Assembly (NCBI GenBank): GCA_012931725.1
Contig: CM022944.1
Coordinates: forward strand, 61,662,600-61,726,599
Direction of reading: 5' to 3'
DNA: 64,000 nt
Source of the DNA: Litsea cubeba
Lineage: Eukaryota > Streptophyta > Magnoliopsida > Laurales > Lauraceae
Made by a program: the position numbers and the translations under genes. Position 1 is the first letter of the stretch, and each line of letters opens with the position of its first letter. The notes beneath the pieces were generated by a model. That model saw only the letters and a program-made list of their open reading frames with translations. It was not told the DNA's origin and ran no database searches. Positions 1 to 9,797 of the stretch are shown here, piece after piece.

Positions 1-2410
1 AGACGATTCATCTCCAATCTTTCGGGGAAATGCCGTCCATTCTCCCGGTTGATGAAAAAAGGTGTAAACTTTGTCTGGGATGCTGACTGTGAAGCTGCTT
101 TCCAAGACATCAAGTCATACCTGACAAAACCTCCAGTGTTAGCTGCTCCTACCACTGGAAAACCACTCATCTTGTACACAAGAGCCCTTGATCACTCTTT
201 GGGAGCTCTGCTTGCACAAGAAAATGATCAAAGAAAAGAAGCTGCTTTATATTACCTCAGCCGCATGCTAGTAGGTGCAGAGCATCGCTATTCTCCAGTC
301 GAAAAAGAATGCCTTGCAGTGATGTTTGCCGTACAAAAGCTGCGTCACTACTTGCTTTCCAACACAATATACCTGGTCTCGAGGGTCAACCTCTTGAAGG
401 TCCTTGTCACAAAGGCAGGTTCTCTTAACGCTCGACTGGCAAAATGGTCCATCCTTCTGTCACAATTTGATATTAGGTATGTACCACAAAAGGCAATCAA
501 AGGGCAAGCTCTAGCGGACTACTCGCAGAGCATCCATTGCCTAAAGATTCTCCACTCAGAGATGATCTCCCAGACGAACCAGTCTACAATGTGGAGACTT
601 TCTCGCAAAGTGCCTCCTGGGACATGTACTTTGACGGTGCAACCAGGACGAATGAAAAAAGACAGCTGATCTCGGGAGTTGGCATCCTCTTTGTTAGCCC
701 CGACAAATACATGATTCCACACGCTTTCTCGCTACTGGAACCATGCACAAACAATGCAGCTGAATATCAAGCTCTAATCCTAGGATTGGAACTCGCCATC
801 GAATCCGGTATCACCATGCTGGAAGTCTTTGGAGACTCTCAACTGATCGTCAACCAGATGAATCAGAAATTTGAAGTCAGGAAGCCAGATTGACTGCCTT
901 ACTACAACAAGGCACAATCACTTCTGCAAAAGTTTGACATCTGTCACATCACCCACATTCGTAGAGGTGAAAACATACGTGCAGATGCCCTAGCTGGACT
1001 TGCCGCATCCATGGCAATTCAGGAAGGGGAAAACATGCAAATCACAGTGTGCGAAAGAAGAATCCTTCCTCCTCTTAACACACACCAAGCTGTTGCCGAA
1101 TGCCACCAAGTGGTTGGAAGTAGGATTTCAATCCTTCAAACTTCAATCGGCGACTGGAGGGATCCGTTCATTGATTACATTATGTTCGGGATCCTACCTT
1201 AAGATCCAAAAGAATGGGTAAGCACCCAAAGGCGAACCCCAAGCTTTCATTTGGATATTCCTTCAAAAGTCCTTTATAGGAAATCCTTCAACGGAGTACT
1301 TCTACGCTGCTTGTCACAACAAGAGGCTGAAGAAACACTCAAAGAAGTTCATGCTGGTCTTTGCGGAGCTCATCAGGCTGGTCCCAAGCTCTATGATCAG
1401 ATAAAAATGTTAGGATATTACTGGCTTACCATGGTAGCTGACGCAATGCAATTTGCTAAGCACTGCCAACAATGCCAAATTCATGGAGATTACATTCACA
1501 TGCCTCCAGAATGGCTGCATCCTACAGTGATCTCATGGCCTTTCGAAGCCTGGGGTATGGACATCATAGGTCCTATTTCTCCCCCTTCGAGCAAAGGTCA
1601 TCGCTTCATCTTCGCCGCTACGGATTATTTCTCCAAGTGGTCAGAAGCATTTGCGTTCAACGAAATGAAGACCTCATCAGTCCTTCAGTTCCTGCGCATC
1701 AACATCATTTGTCGTTTCGGCATACCCAAAAGATTCGTCCATGATAACGGACCACAATTCCGGGATCATCGATTCTACAGGTTCTGCGACAAATACAAAA
1801 TCCAAAGCTGTCCTCGACTCCATACAATCTGGCAGCAAACGGGTTAGCAGAAGCTTTCAACAAGACACTCTGCAAAATCCTCAAAAAATTGGTCTCTAGT
1901 CACAAAAGAGACTGGAGCGACAAAATATCTGAAGCTTTGTGGGCCTATCGAACCACCGTTCGAGGACCAACCCATAGCACACCATTCTCCTTGGTCTATG
2001 GATGCGAAGCTGTCGTGCCCTTGGAAGTACAAATTCCTCCCTTGAGGGTATCCTTGCAAAATGACATGACTCAAGAAAGCAATGTCAAATTGCGACTCCA
2101 TGAGCTGGACAATCTCGATGAGAGACGGCTCGAAGCTCAACAAAGCATTGAACTTTACCAAGCACGCATGGCAGGATCTTTCGATAAAAAGGTCAGGCAA
2201 TGCGCCTACAAAAAGGGTGACTTGGTCCTTGCGGTAAAAAGACCAATGGTCTTCGCTCACAAGTCCAAAGGCAAATTTGAGCCAAAATGGGAGGGACCCT
2301 ACGTCATCGACAAGGTTTTCTCCAACGGCGCACACGCACTCCTAAACATGGAAGGTGACAGATGTATGTTGCCCATCAACGGCAAGTTCTTAAAGCGGTA
2401 TTACCCTTGA
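1..2410 (+). pseudogene. pol: pol remnant: RNase H, archaeal-type RNase H and integrase (copy 1)
   Basis: The C-terminal part of a gypsy polyprotein. The RT connection and first RNase H run to about 520 (LDHSLGALLAQ, EKECLA). A second, archaeal-type RNase H lies at about 620-890, with acidic motifs MYFDGA, AAEYQAL and FGDSQ. The integrase has an HHCC zinc-binding region at about 1350-1475 (VHAG, GAHQ, KHCQQC), then the DDE core with Asp in WGMDIIG (about 1560) and in VHDNGPQF (about 1742). The Glu lies in AEAFNKTL near 1850. The chain ends at TGA 2408-2410. Lesions are a one-base frameshift near 520, TGA at 891-893, TAA at 1200-1202, and a one-base deletion near 1812 between the second Asp and the Glu. 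The polyprotein is therefore not functional. Frames were checked against copy 3. Confidence 0.92.
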
Positions 2411-2781
2411 AGACTTACCCAACTGGGTAAGAGCAATGCCTGTACGGCCAAAACCGGTTTCCAGGTACACGCTCGCTAAACCCACCTCTTTTTTAGAATT
2501 TTCATATCAAATGTTGAAATTTCTAGAAATTTAAACAATGCTTACTTTCATCGTTTCATTGTTCAAAAAAAAATCCAAGTTTAGGAACCTTTCCCTAACT
2601 TGACCAAAATTTTCAACCCTTGAACCCAAAATTCATGGTTTGAAACAAAACCTGGATTCAGGGATTTCCACCCTAGTCCACCCTGCCTTTTACCGCCAAA
2701 ATGGTTTTAGGTCAAAACTTATGACCCTCTTGTCTTTAAACAAAAAACAAACAAAAAAATGGTTTTTTTCAAAAAACCGTG
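2411..2781 (+). other. pol 3' flank, no gene (copy 1)
   Basis: Untranslated sequence after the pol stop, conserved in copies 2 and 3 (43000-43336 and 31654-32010). It is A/T-rich and holds no supportable ORF. It probably serves as the 3' UTR of the sense transcript. Confidence 0.6.
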
Positions 2782-3242
2782 GGGAAGCGACGCTTAGTCG
2801 ATACTCGCACAAATCGGAAGCAAGCGAACCACGTTCGACACTTCCAAAATCGCAGGGAAGCGACATTTCGTCGGTACTTGCAAAATCCAAAACTGTGGAG
2901 ATGCAACATTTCAGTTGATATCCACAACCCAAATTTCAAAGGTTCAAAAAAACCTAAAAACCGTGGAGACGCAACATTTCAGTTGATATCCACAACCCAA
3001 ATTTCCAAAGGTTCGAGAAAACCACAAATTTCAAAAATCATGGGGAAACGACATCAAGTCAGTACCCACAAAACAAAATTTTTGAAAAGCAAGGATGCGA
3101 CATTCCATCGATACTTGCACCCAAATCCGCGAGGAAGCGACATTCCATCGATACTCGCAACCGAATGAGCAAGGATGCGACATTCCATCGATACTTGCAA
3201 GAACATTCAGCAGGGAGGCGACTTTTAGTCGATACTTGCATT
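2782..3242 (+). repeat. array of about nine ~50-bp units with short inverted repeats (copy 1)
   Basis: Nine diverged units each contain a core like GCGACATTCCATCGATAC. Most cores can pair as CGAC with GTCG around a five-base loop (for example CGACGCTTAGTCG, CGACATTTCGTCG, CGACTTTTAGTCG). Two units instead carry CAAC with GTTG, which keeps the pairing. Spacing is about 45-55 bp. The array sits between the converging ends of pol and the antisense gene, and recurs in copies 2 and 3. Its function is unknown. Confidence 0.8.
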
Positions 3243-3257
3243 TTCGAAAACCAAACA

Positions 3258-3544
3258 GGCTATAGATGCCACCAAACCAAAACGGCTATAAATGCCACAA
3301 AAACCGGCTATCAATGCCACCAAAACAGGCTATAAATGCCACAAACCGGCTATCAATGCCACAAACAAAAAATTGGCTTTCAAAAACCTCGGCTATCAAT
3401 GCCACAAACTTGGCTATCAATGCCACAAACAAAAAACCGGCTATCAATGCCACAAATTCGGCTATCAATGCCACAAAAAAGCTGGCTCTCATGCCAAAAT
3501 TGGCTTCCATGCCACGAACAAAAATCTGGCTTCCATGCCAAAAC
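3258..3544 (+). repeat. GGCTATnAATGCCA tandem array (copy 1)
   Basis: About a dozen units of 17-28 bp built on GGCTATCAATGCCACAAAC, decaying to GGCTCTCATGCC and GGCTTCCATGCC at the right end. Related GGCTATAAACGCCAAAATC units occur in the downstream half of every LTR of the family (for example 12053-12090, 25266-25370, 41087-41185, 54016-54090). Confidence 0.85.
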
Positions 3545-3956
3545 AATCATTTGACAAAAGATTTTCACAAAATGACAAGCTCTTGATCAAATCCCATTTT
3601 GCAATTACTTTTATCACAAAAAGATTCAAGTGAGCGTAGGGATAACAAAACAAAAAAAAAAGAGCATCTCATTTAGCAATTACTTTCATCACAAAAAGAT
3701 TTAAGTGAGCGTAGGGAAAACAAAAAAAAGAGTACCAAAAAAATACATGTGGTACAAAAAAAAGGTAGTGTTCACAATCACTACAAAACAAAAAAAAAAG
3801 GAGTACCAAAAAAATACATGTGGTACCAAAAAAAAAAGAAAGTGTTCACAAGCACTACAAAAAAAAAGAGAAAAGTACCAAAAAAATATACAAGTGCTAC
3901 TAAAAAGAAGAGAGAGAAGGATGGTTTCTTTTTAAAAAAAAAAAAAACACCGGAGC
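3545..3956 (+). repeat. A-rich spacer with direct repeats downstream of the antisense gene (copy 1)
   Basis: The segment AAGTGAGCGTAGGG occurs twice (about 3629 and 3703). GTACC-A(n)-TACATGTGGTACC units follow three or more times up to about 3905. The spacer lies just beyond the stop of the antisense gene and would be its 3' UTR. Purine-biased homopolymers make length estimates unreliable. Confidence 0.55.
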
Positions 3957-6900
3957 TCAATCAAAAATCATCTCCAGCCAAGAGTTCAGCTCCTTAAGCA
4001 AACTTTTGGCCTCAGCCGTCAAGGATTCCAAGGCACGCTTCTTCAGGAATTTGCCATGAGATGCTGGAGTGGGCTGTAACCCTTCTTTCGCGCCGGGAAG
4101 CTTATCTCGAGCAGTTCGCCATTGTTTGTTCTCATCAGACTTCCTTTTAAGAACCCGATTGGCATCTGCAACCCGGTGAATCAGAGCAGTCTCCCTTTCA
4201 CGAGCCTCTGTTATTGCAGTCCACTTGGCAGCGACTTGTGCCTGCAGATGCTCAAGACGTTTCCAGGCCTCATCGACCTCCCTATCAAGGATGTTAAGGT
4301 CATGTGTCAGTCCAATGATGTTTAACTCTTCTAAGTTCTTCTCTCGGACTACCTGTTTCCTGCTTTCTGTAGCCTCATCCAAGTTAGACTGAGCCTTATC
4401 CGCAGGGTCCAGGAACATCTCCTTGAAGAACTGGTCATCAGGAAAACCCATGGTCTCAAACCACCTGTCACCCAGCTCAATGATCCTATCAACGATCGCC
4501 CTGGCACTTGTGACATCTAGACCAGCCTCTTCAGCATCACCGAAAATCTCACGCACATGCTGGATCATCCCAAATCCGGCATCTAAGTGCCCAGAAAGCA
4601 GAGTCTCAATCCAAGAGCTCAGAACTCGCACCACCACCTTCTTCGCAAAAAGAAGAGATGGCCCAGCTGAAGATTCGCCCAACTCCGTTGGTCGGCTGTT
4701 CATGTCATCATCTGTTGGAAGAGTAACAAAAGAACTCTTTCCAGTTGAAGCTGCTCCTGCTCGGGAAGGAATCTCAGCACAAGGTATCTCCTCAACATTA
4801 TCAGAACTGGTCCCAGGAGTCTCTACCTCTGGACCAACCTCTGGCATCCTTTGCTCTGGTTCTGAAGGAAGCGACGGACCCTCCTCCGTCACTTCAAAAC
4901 CTGCCAAAGAAACACAAAAAGGTATGAATATGATCCTGCTTGAAAATCATTATCAGGGTTATAACTACCAAATACCTTCTTCGACGACTGGCGGAACACT
5001 TTCTTCCTCCATGAACTCATCGGAAGCATCATCAACATTTGCATCCATCGATGGTTCAAAGTTATCGGAATCCTGTGGCAAGTCAGCTGGCAAGAAATGT
5101 GTTAGCAAACCAAGTAACAGACAAAAAAAAAAGAAAGCAAAAGAAGTCGTACCAATTGGAGATTCTGGATTCACTCCAGAGTCCCTCGGTTCTTCTTCAG
5201 GTGCCCCGACAGGATCCGTCACCACCTCATCGACTGGAACCTCAGGCATTACCAAGTCTTCCTCTACTAAAAAAAAAGAAAAGAAAAGAAAAGCAGAAAC
5301 AAGAAGCAAATCAGAACATGGAAAAATCCCATGAAAACAAATGGAAAGAGAAAAAGGAAGAATCATACCTTCACCGACGGTCTCTTCTTCTCGGCTTCTC
5401 TTATCTGGAGGCTCGTCAGCATCCACTGGCACATCCTCACTGATAGAAAGAGGAACTTCCAAGTCAGGAGAGTCCTCATGCTGCCTTGCTGCGATGATGA
5501 CTCCTCCTCCTCTTACTCCTGCGGGCTCGCTTCGTGGAGGAACCTGCCCCGCTGTTAGAGTCAGGTTTCCCACTTGACTCCTCACTGGATGGTCTACTCT
5601 TGCCAGTAGACTCCACGGAAGCTTGCCTCTGTGCCGCTTGCATCCAAGCACCAAGTTCGGCTTCCTCCTGTTCTAGCTGCTCTAAAGCCTCATCAGGTAT
5701 TTCTCGAACAGCTTCAGAACCAATGACACCCTGGTCACCGAGAAAGCCTATCTTGTGCTTCTCTCCAGAAAGGAAGGCCCAGACTTCCTCTCGCCGGACG
5801 TCATCCGACTTTCCAAGGCCCTTTCCAGATGCCAGCTTCACATCAAGCTCCTTCTTGGAAAGCCCCCGATATGCCGAAAAGCTCTCCGCGAACCACTTCG
5901 CAAAGCCGGCAGTCCGGGAAGTCAGCAACACAGGATAAGAAATCATGGTTGTAGTATCTTCAGCACTATAGAAAGCCCATGCATTTCTCCCGTCCTATAA
6001 ACCTCTTACCATGCTTGAAGGTGCTCCAACAACGCCTTGAGAAAAGCCTAGCTGCAAAGCAAAGCGAGAGGGTACATACGGTTGGATGTCGACGAAAAGA
6101 TGTCTACGGTACACCATCGTGCCGACACGTATGCTGAAAAGCCACTCTCTCTCTCTGCATTCGTCAAGGAATAATGCCTTCCCGACCCCGCCCTGGTAGA
6201 GTCTCGGGAGGCACCAAAATCAAAAGCCTTCTTCCGCAACTCTGGAGAAAGCTTCACTGAAGACTACCCCATCTCGACGTCTCTGAACCGTCGGATCCTC
6301 ATGCGGGCAAACAAAAGTGATTCGGACACGGCATTGCCCTTAGCCAGTCGAGTCATCAGAGGATCATCATCCTGTGCAGCACCCAGCCGGTGGAAGCCAG
6401 GACAGTGGTACCCGTACCACGAATAAAAGATATGGGCTGAAAATACCCTATTCATGGGAAGCCCAAGCCGAACCAAAAAAAGCAGCAGCCTGCAGTTCGG
6501 TACACAGGTAGGAGTAAAGAGCTGGCACCAAAGCAAGCTGCTCTCCAAACGCCATCTGACAAGCCGAAAAAATACAATGCGGCCTGATGTGCGTTCTATC
6601 TCCTCCAGCAAAAATAGCCTCACCAAGCCAATAAGTGAGGTAAACAGCGAGATCTCTCCGCAACGCAATGTCAGGACAAATGACGCTTGTACTTGCAAAG
6701 AAATCTCTCAACTCTTCTTGCATGGCTAAGATCTTCTTCGAACTTGGATCCTGGGCCCTGGCTTCTTGGGTCACACTATCAGAAGACTCCCTGCTATCAG
6801 AAAAGTTGGGGAATGAAGAGCTAGAACTCTTCCAACTGCTGGATCTAACTTTCAAACCCTCCTTCTCCTTCAAAAAATCATAGAAGGCGACGAGCTGAAA

Positions 6901-8377
6901 GTACAGAAGCCTGAACTCCTCAGACTGCCCCTCAAGGACGCTGTCAATCGGCATAAACTCCTCATAGAGTTTGCCGAGGATGGGCAATCCAGTAATGACG
7001 CTCAGCTCCTTCAAAGAGAAACTAATCTCACCATTCGTCACAACGAAGGTATTGGTTTGTGGGAGGAATGATTCCAGCATAGCCATGAAGGCCTCGTCGG
7101 AAAAGATCACGGTCTCCCTAAAGGCACGGACCGCATCAAAAATCCCAGCTTCCTTCAAAAAGGCGCCACCAATCAGCAGGACGCGATCAGTCCACGACTT
7201 CCACTCGGAGTCAGCATTGAAACGGCCACGGAGTCGAAAAGGCTTGATCCAATTGTTGCCGTCACCGCTAAAAATACCAAGGCCCACCGGTCTCAAATCG
7301 ACCGACGGATAATCAGAACCCTGGTAGCCGCTGGATGGCATCAACAGGTCCATGTCAACAGGTGACCTCTCCGTATATCCAGGAGAACCACCAACAAAAA
7401 CCCTGGTCTTGATTACATTTGTCCTTCTCACCCAGCTTGGAGGATCTTCCCTCTTAGAGCACGTGGGGACAAGGCTCATGATCGAGATGGTGCGATCAAA
7501 CGTCGACCGGGTAGCAACAGTCTTCTTCTCACCATCTGCTGTGAAAGAGAACTGAAAACATCTCCTCTGGTATGTCATGTCATCAGGGACTGCATCACCA
7601 AAGAAGAAGGTAGGCTTGGGTAAAACACTCTGATCTTCCATCACCCATGGACGACTGCTTACCATGATCTTATAGAATTCCTCTCCCTTGAGAGTGATCA
7701 ATCGCTGCCTCATCTCATCTCTGTTGAGGGAGTCGCATTCTTCCAGATTTCTCTCAACATACTGGACCTTCTCAAAGGCCTGCTGAGCGGCCGGATTAGA
7801 AGATCTAGCAGATCGACGAGGAGCGCTTGTAGCAGGCTCTTTACCCTTGTTCGTTTTGGAGGAACCACCTGCAAAGGATGGAAAAGAAAAAGATCAAACA
7901 TCAAAATGACAGAATCTCGCTAAAAAAATTTTTCGCGAAACTTTGACATGATGACGGGGCAATTCCGAAGAAAAGGAACTATCCCGAAAGAAATAGAAAG
8001 CTTGAAGATGGGCTCAACATTGCTGCGAGCTCCGAAACTTCAAACTTTCGAAGCCTCAAAGTCCCCGCAAAATCAGGAAGGGCTCAACATCGCTGCAAGC
8101 TCCAAATTCCTAAACTTGCAAAAACTTTCAGGTATGCTATCACATCATGCTACAAATTTAATTTACAATTGAATGCATGCATGAACATCTATGTTTGCCA
8201 AAAAAAGGGGCATTATCATGATGAGCAAAAAAAAAAAAAAGAAAAAAGAAAAGAAACTTTATCAAAAAAAAAAAAGAGGGGAAAGAAAACAAAAAAAAAA
8301 AGAAAAGAAACTTTCTCGAAAAAAAAGGAGGGAAAGAAAACAAAAAAAAAAGGAAAAAAAAAAGGGGATGGCCCACA

Positions 8378-8425
8378 GGCCACGTGGCCGTATGGCCAAA
8401 TCCGTATGGATCTGTCCGTACGGCC
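8378..8425. repeat. palindrome cluster in antisense-gene intron 1 (copy 1)
   Basis: The palindrome GGCCACGTGGCC, which contains a CACGTG core, is followed by three CCGTAyGG units at 8388, 8402 and 8416, an exact 14-bp period. Copy 3 has the undecayed version. Two of the three units here show C-to-T changes at the CpG. Confidence 0.7.
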
Positions 8426-8606
8426 CACAAACAAAAAAAATGAAAAAAAAAGAAAGAAGAAAAGAAAGCAAAAAAAAAAAACGTGTGAAAAAAAAAAGAA
8501 AAAAGAAGCAAACACGTGAAAAAAAAAGAGAAGAAGAAAAGAAATAAAAAAAAAGAAGAACTTTTATTTTTCCTACAATGGAGTTTTCTTGAAAAAGGGG
8601 AACTTA
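8426..8606. other. A-rich low-complexity part of antisense-gene intron 1 (copy 1)
   Basis: Homopurine A/AG tracts with CACGTG and ACGTGT motifs, ending at the splice donor GTAAGT (8607-8602 on the minus strand). The long ORF that opens through this stretch is a composition artefact. Confidence 0.55.
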
Positions 8607-8738
8607 CTTGAAGCCATTGATGGAGAAGAAGAAGAAAAGTCTTGAAGATCTTGAAGAAGAAGAACTCTTGGTCTTGAAGCCCTCTTGGGATTGTTGCAAA
8701 AGAAAGTAATAAGAGCAAGAGATCCAACCTCCTCCTTG

Positions 8739-8746
8739 CTTTTATA
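8739..8746 (-). promoter_or_regulatory. TATA box of the antisense gene (copy 1)
   Basis: TATAAAAG on the minus strand, about 122 bp upstream of the ATG at 8617. It is identical and similarly placed in copy 2 (19074-19081) and copy 3 (37872-37879). The conserved position in three copies supports a dedicated promoter. Confidence 0.7.
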
Positions 8747-8779
8747 GAAGAGAGCAAACCAAAGAAGGAAAGAAGAAAG

Positions 8780-9060
8780 AGGTAAGTGTTACTAATTAGT
8801 AACCTTACCAAAAGAAAGAGATTAGAAGGATTCTTTCCCAAAAGAAAGATATCTTGAGGGATTCTCTCCCAAAAAGAAATCAATGAGAGATTTTTTTCAA
8901 AAGATAGAAATCAATGAAGGATTCTTTCCCAAAAGAAAGATATCTTGAGATATCCCATCCCAAAATAAAGGGAACATGAGAGATTCTCTCCAAGTAAAGA
9001 TATTCTTAGATATTCTCTATCCAAATGAGATATTTTTGGATATTCTTTACAAAAATGACA
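8780..9060. repeat. diverged GATATCTTGAGATATCC repeats upstream of the antisense promoter (copy 1)
   Basis: Degenerate units of 30-90 bp carry AAGAAAGATATCTTGAG, AAATAAAGGGAAC and TGAGAGATTCTCTCC. In copy 3 the same region has expanded into clear 90-bp tandem units. Confidence 0.6.
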
Positions 9061-9349
9061 CCATATGAGATCTAAGCCATTTCAAAAGCTTAAGGTCCCA
9101 TGGGTTAGCCCACATGAGCCAGGTTTGACCACCTAGGCACAAAAAAAAAAAAAAAATTGGGCTTTTAATCAAAGAGAAATCCCTCTTACCAAGAGCATAC
9201 AAAAATGGTTCATGCCTCTTTTGAGTTGATTCAACCATACAAAGAGAATTTCAAGCCCCATGAGCTTCCAAAAATCAAACCATCCAGCCTCATATACCAA
9301 ATTGAGCCAAAATCTTGAAATTGACATTCCACAAAAATCAAACCAAATC

Positions 9350-9585
9350 CTGGTCCCCTAACTTGCCACATACAGCTTGTTGGGTCACAAGACCAAAACC
9401 AAAAACCAAAACCTGATCCCCTAACTTGCCACATATAGCCTATTAGGTCACAAGATCAAAACCAAAATTAATCCCCCAACATTCCTCATACAGCTTGTTG
9501 GGTCACACGGTCAAAGCCAAACCCGACCCCCTAACCTGCCACATACAGCCTGTTAGGTCACAAGGTCAAAACCAAAATCCACATC
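9350..9585. repeat. four ~58-bp CTAACTTGCCACATACAGCC units (copy 1)
   Basis: Four tandem units carry CCCCTAACTTGCCACATA followed by CAGCCTGTTAGGTCACAAG and a CAAAACC run. The same set is found in copy 2 (18243-18480) and copy 3 (38667-38890). It lies in the presumed upstream regulatory region of the antisense gene, just before the polypurine tract. Confidence 0.8.
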
Positions 9586-9782
9586 CCTGATGTCATCTTC
9601 AAAACTTTGCCTTGAGATGGTATGTGATCCCTTTCACTACCATAAAATTCCAGTGGAAGCTCAAAAGGCTACAAATACCAAAAAGAAAGACTGCTCAAAG
9701 ACTCTTGGTCAAGTCACAGGCTCTCCTTCATAAATCTCTTCGAGGCACATCGACTACAAATGATAAGCAACTCGTCGCTGTA

Positions 9783-9797
9783 CCTCGAGGGGGCATT
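9783..9797 (+). other. polypurine tract (copy 1)
   Basis: CGAGGGGGCATT lies directly before the LTR start TGTTGACACC. It is identical in copies 2 and 3, as expected for the plus-strand primer of reverse transcription. Confidence 0.7.

Larger units (their letters stand above)
3957..8617 (-). pseudogene. spliced antisense gene, plant-mobile-domain-like protein (copy 1)
   Basis: Five predicted exons on the minus strand: 8617-8608, 7868-5369, 5266-5153, 5086-4976 and 4900-3957. All introns are GT-AG and phase 1. Exon 1 holds only ATG plus seven bases. The predicted protein is about 1225 residues. Residues about 224-310 (7209-6948) resemble the plant mobile domain (WTDRVLL, LPQTNTF, GEISFSLKELSVITGLPI). 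A second block contains LAVYLTYWLGEAIF. A basic cluster, KRARRSKRRRSHH (about 5532-5494), looks like a nuclear localisation signal. Exons 3 and 4 are acidic, and exon 5 contains a long heptad-like coiled coil (about 4400-4070). Exon 2 is broken by a T-run frameshift near 6477, TAG at 6262-6264, a two-base AG insertion near 6150 and a base loss near 5488. Known PMD proteins are nuclear and linked to transposon silencing. The function here is unknown. Confidence 0.8.

Noticed and set aside
1..2410. Endogenous plant pararetrovirus (caulimovirid) origin of the pol fragments
   Set aside because: A DDE integrase, LTRs, PBS, polypurine tract and five-base duplications identify an LTR retrotransposon. 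No movement or coat protein of that virus family is seen.
3258..3544. Regularly spaced short repeats resembling a CRISPR array
   Set aside because: Plant nuclear context, degenerate repeats, spacers that are themselves repeats, and no cas genes.
4423..5334. 303-codon plus-strand ORF (and similar at 33259-34164)
   Set aside because: A shadow of antisense exons 3-5. It crosses the introns and has no motif, while the minus strand has conserved splice sites and a coiled coil.
4965..5654. Contiguous 229-codon minus-strand ORF as one exon
   Set aside because: It reads through three predicted introns whose translations are Phe/Leu-rich intronic T-tracts. GT-AG sites at matching positions in all three copies favour splicing.
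8158..8883. 241-codon Phe-rich minus-strand ORF
   Set aside because: It lies across A-rich intron 1 and the promoter of the antisense gene. Its composition explains it, and equivalents in copies 2 and 3 do not conserve a frame.
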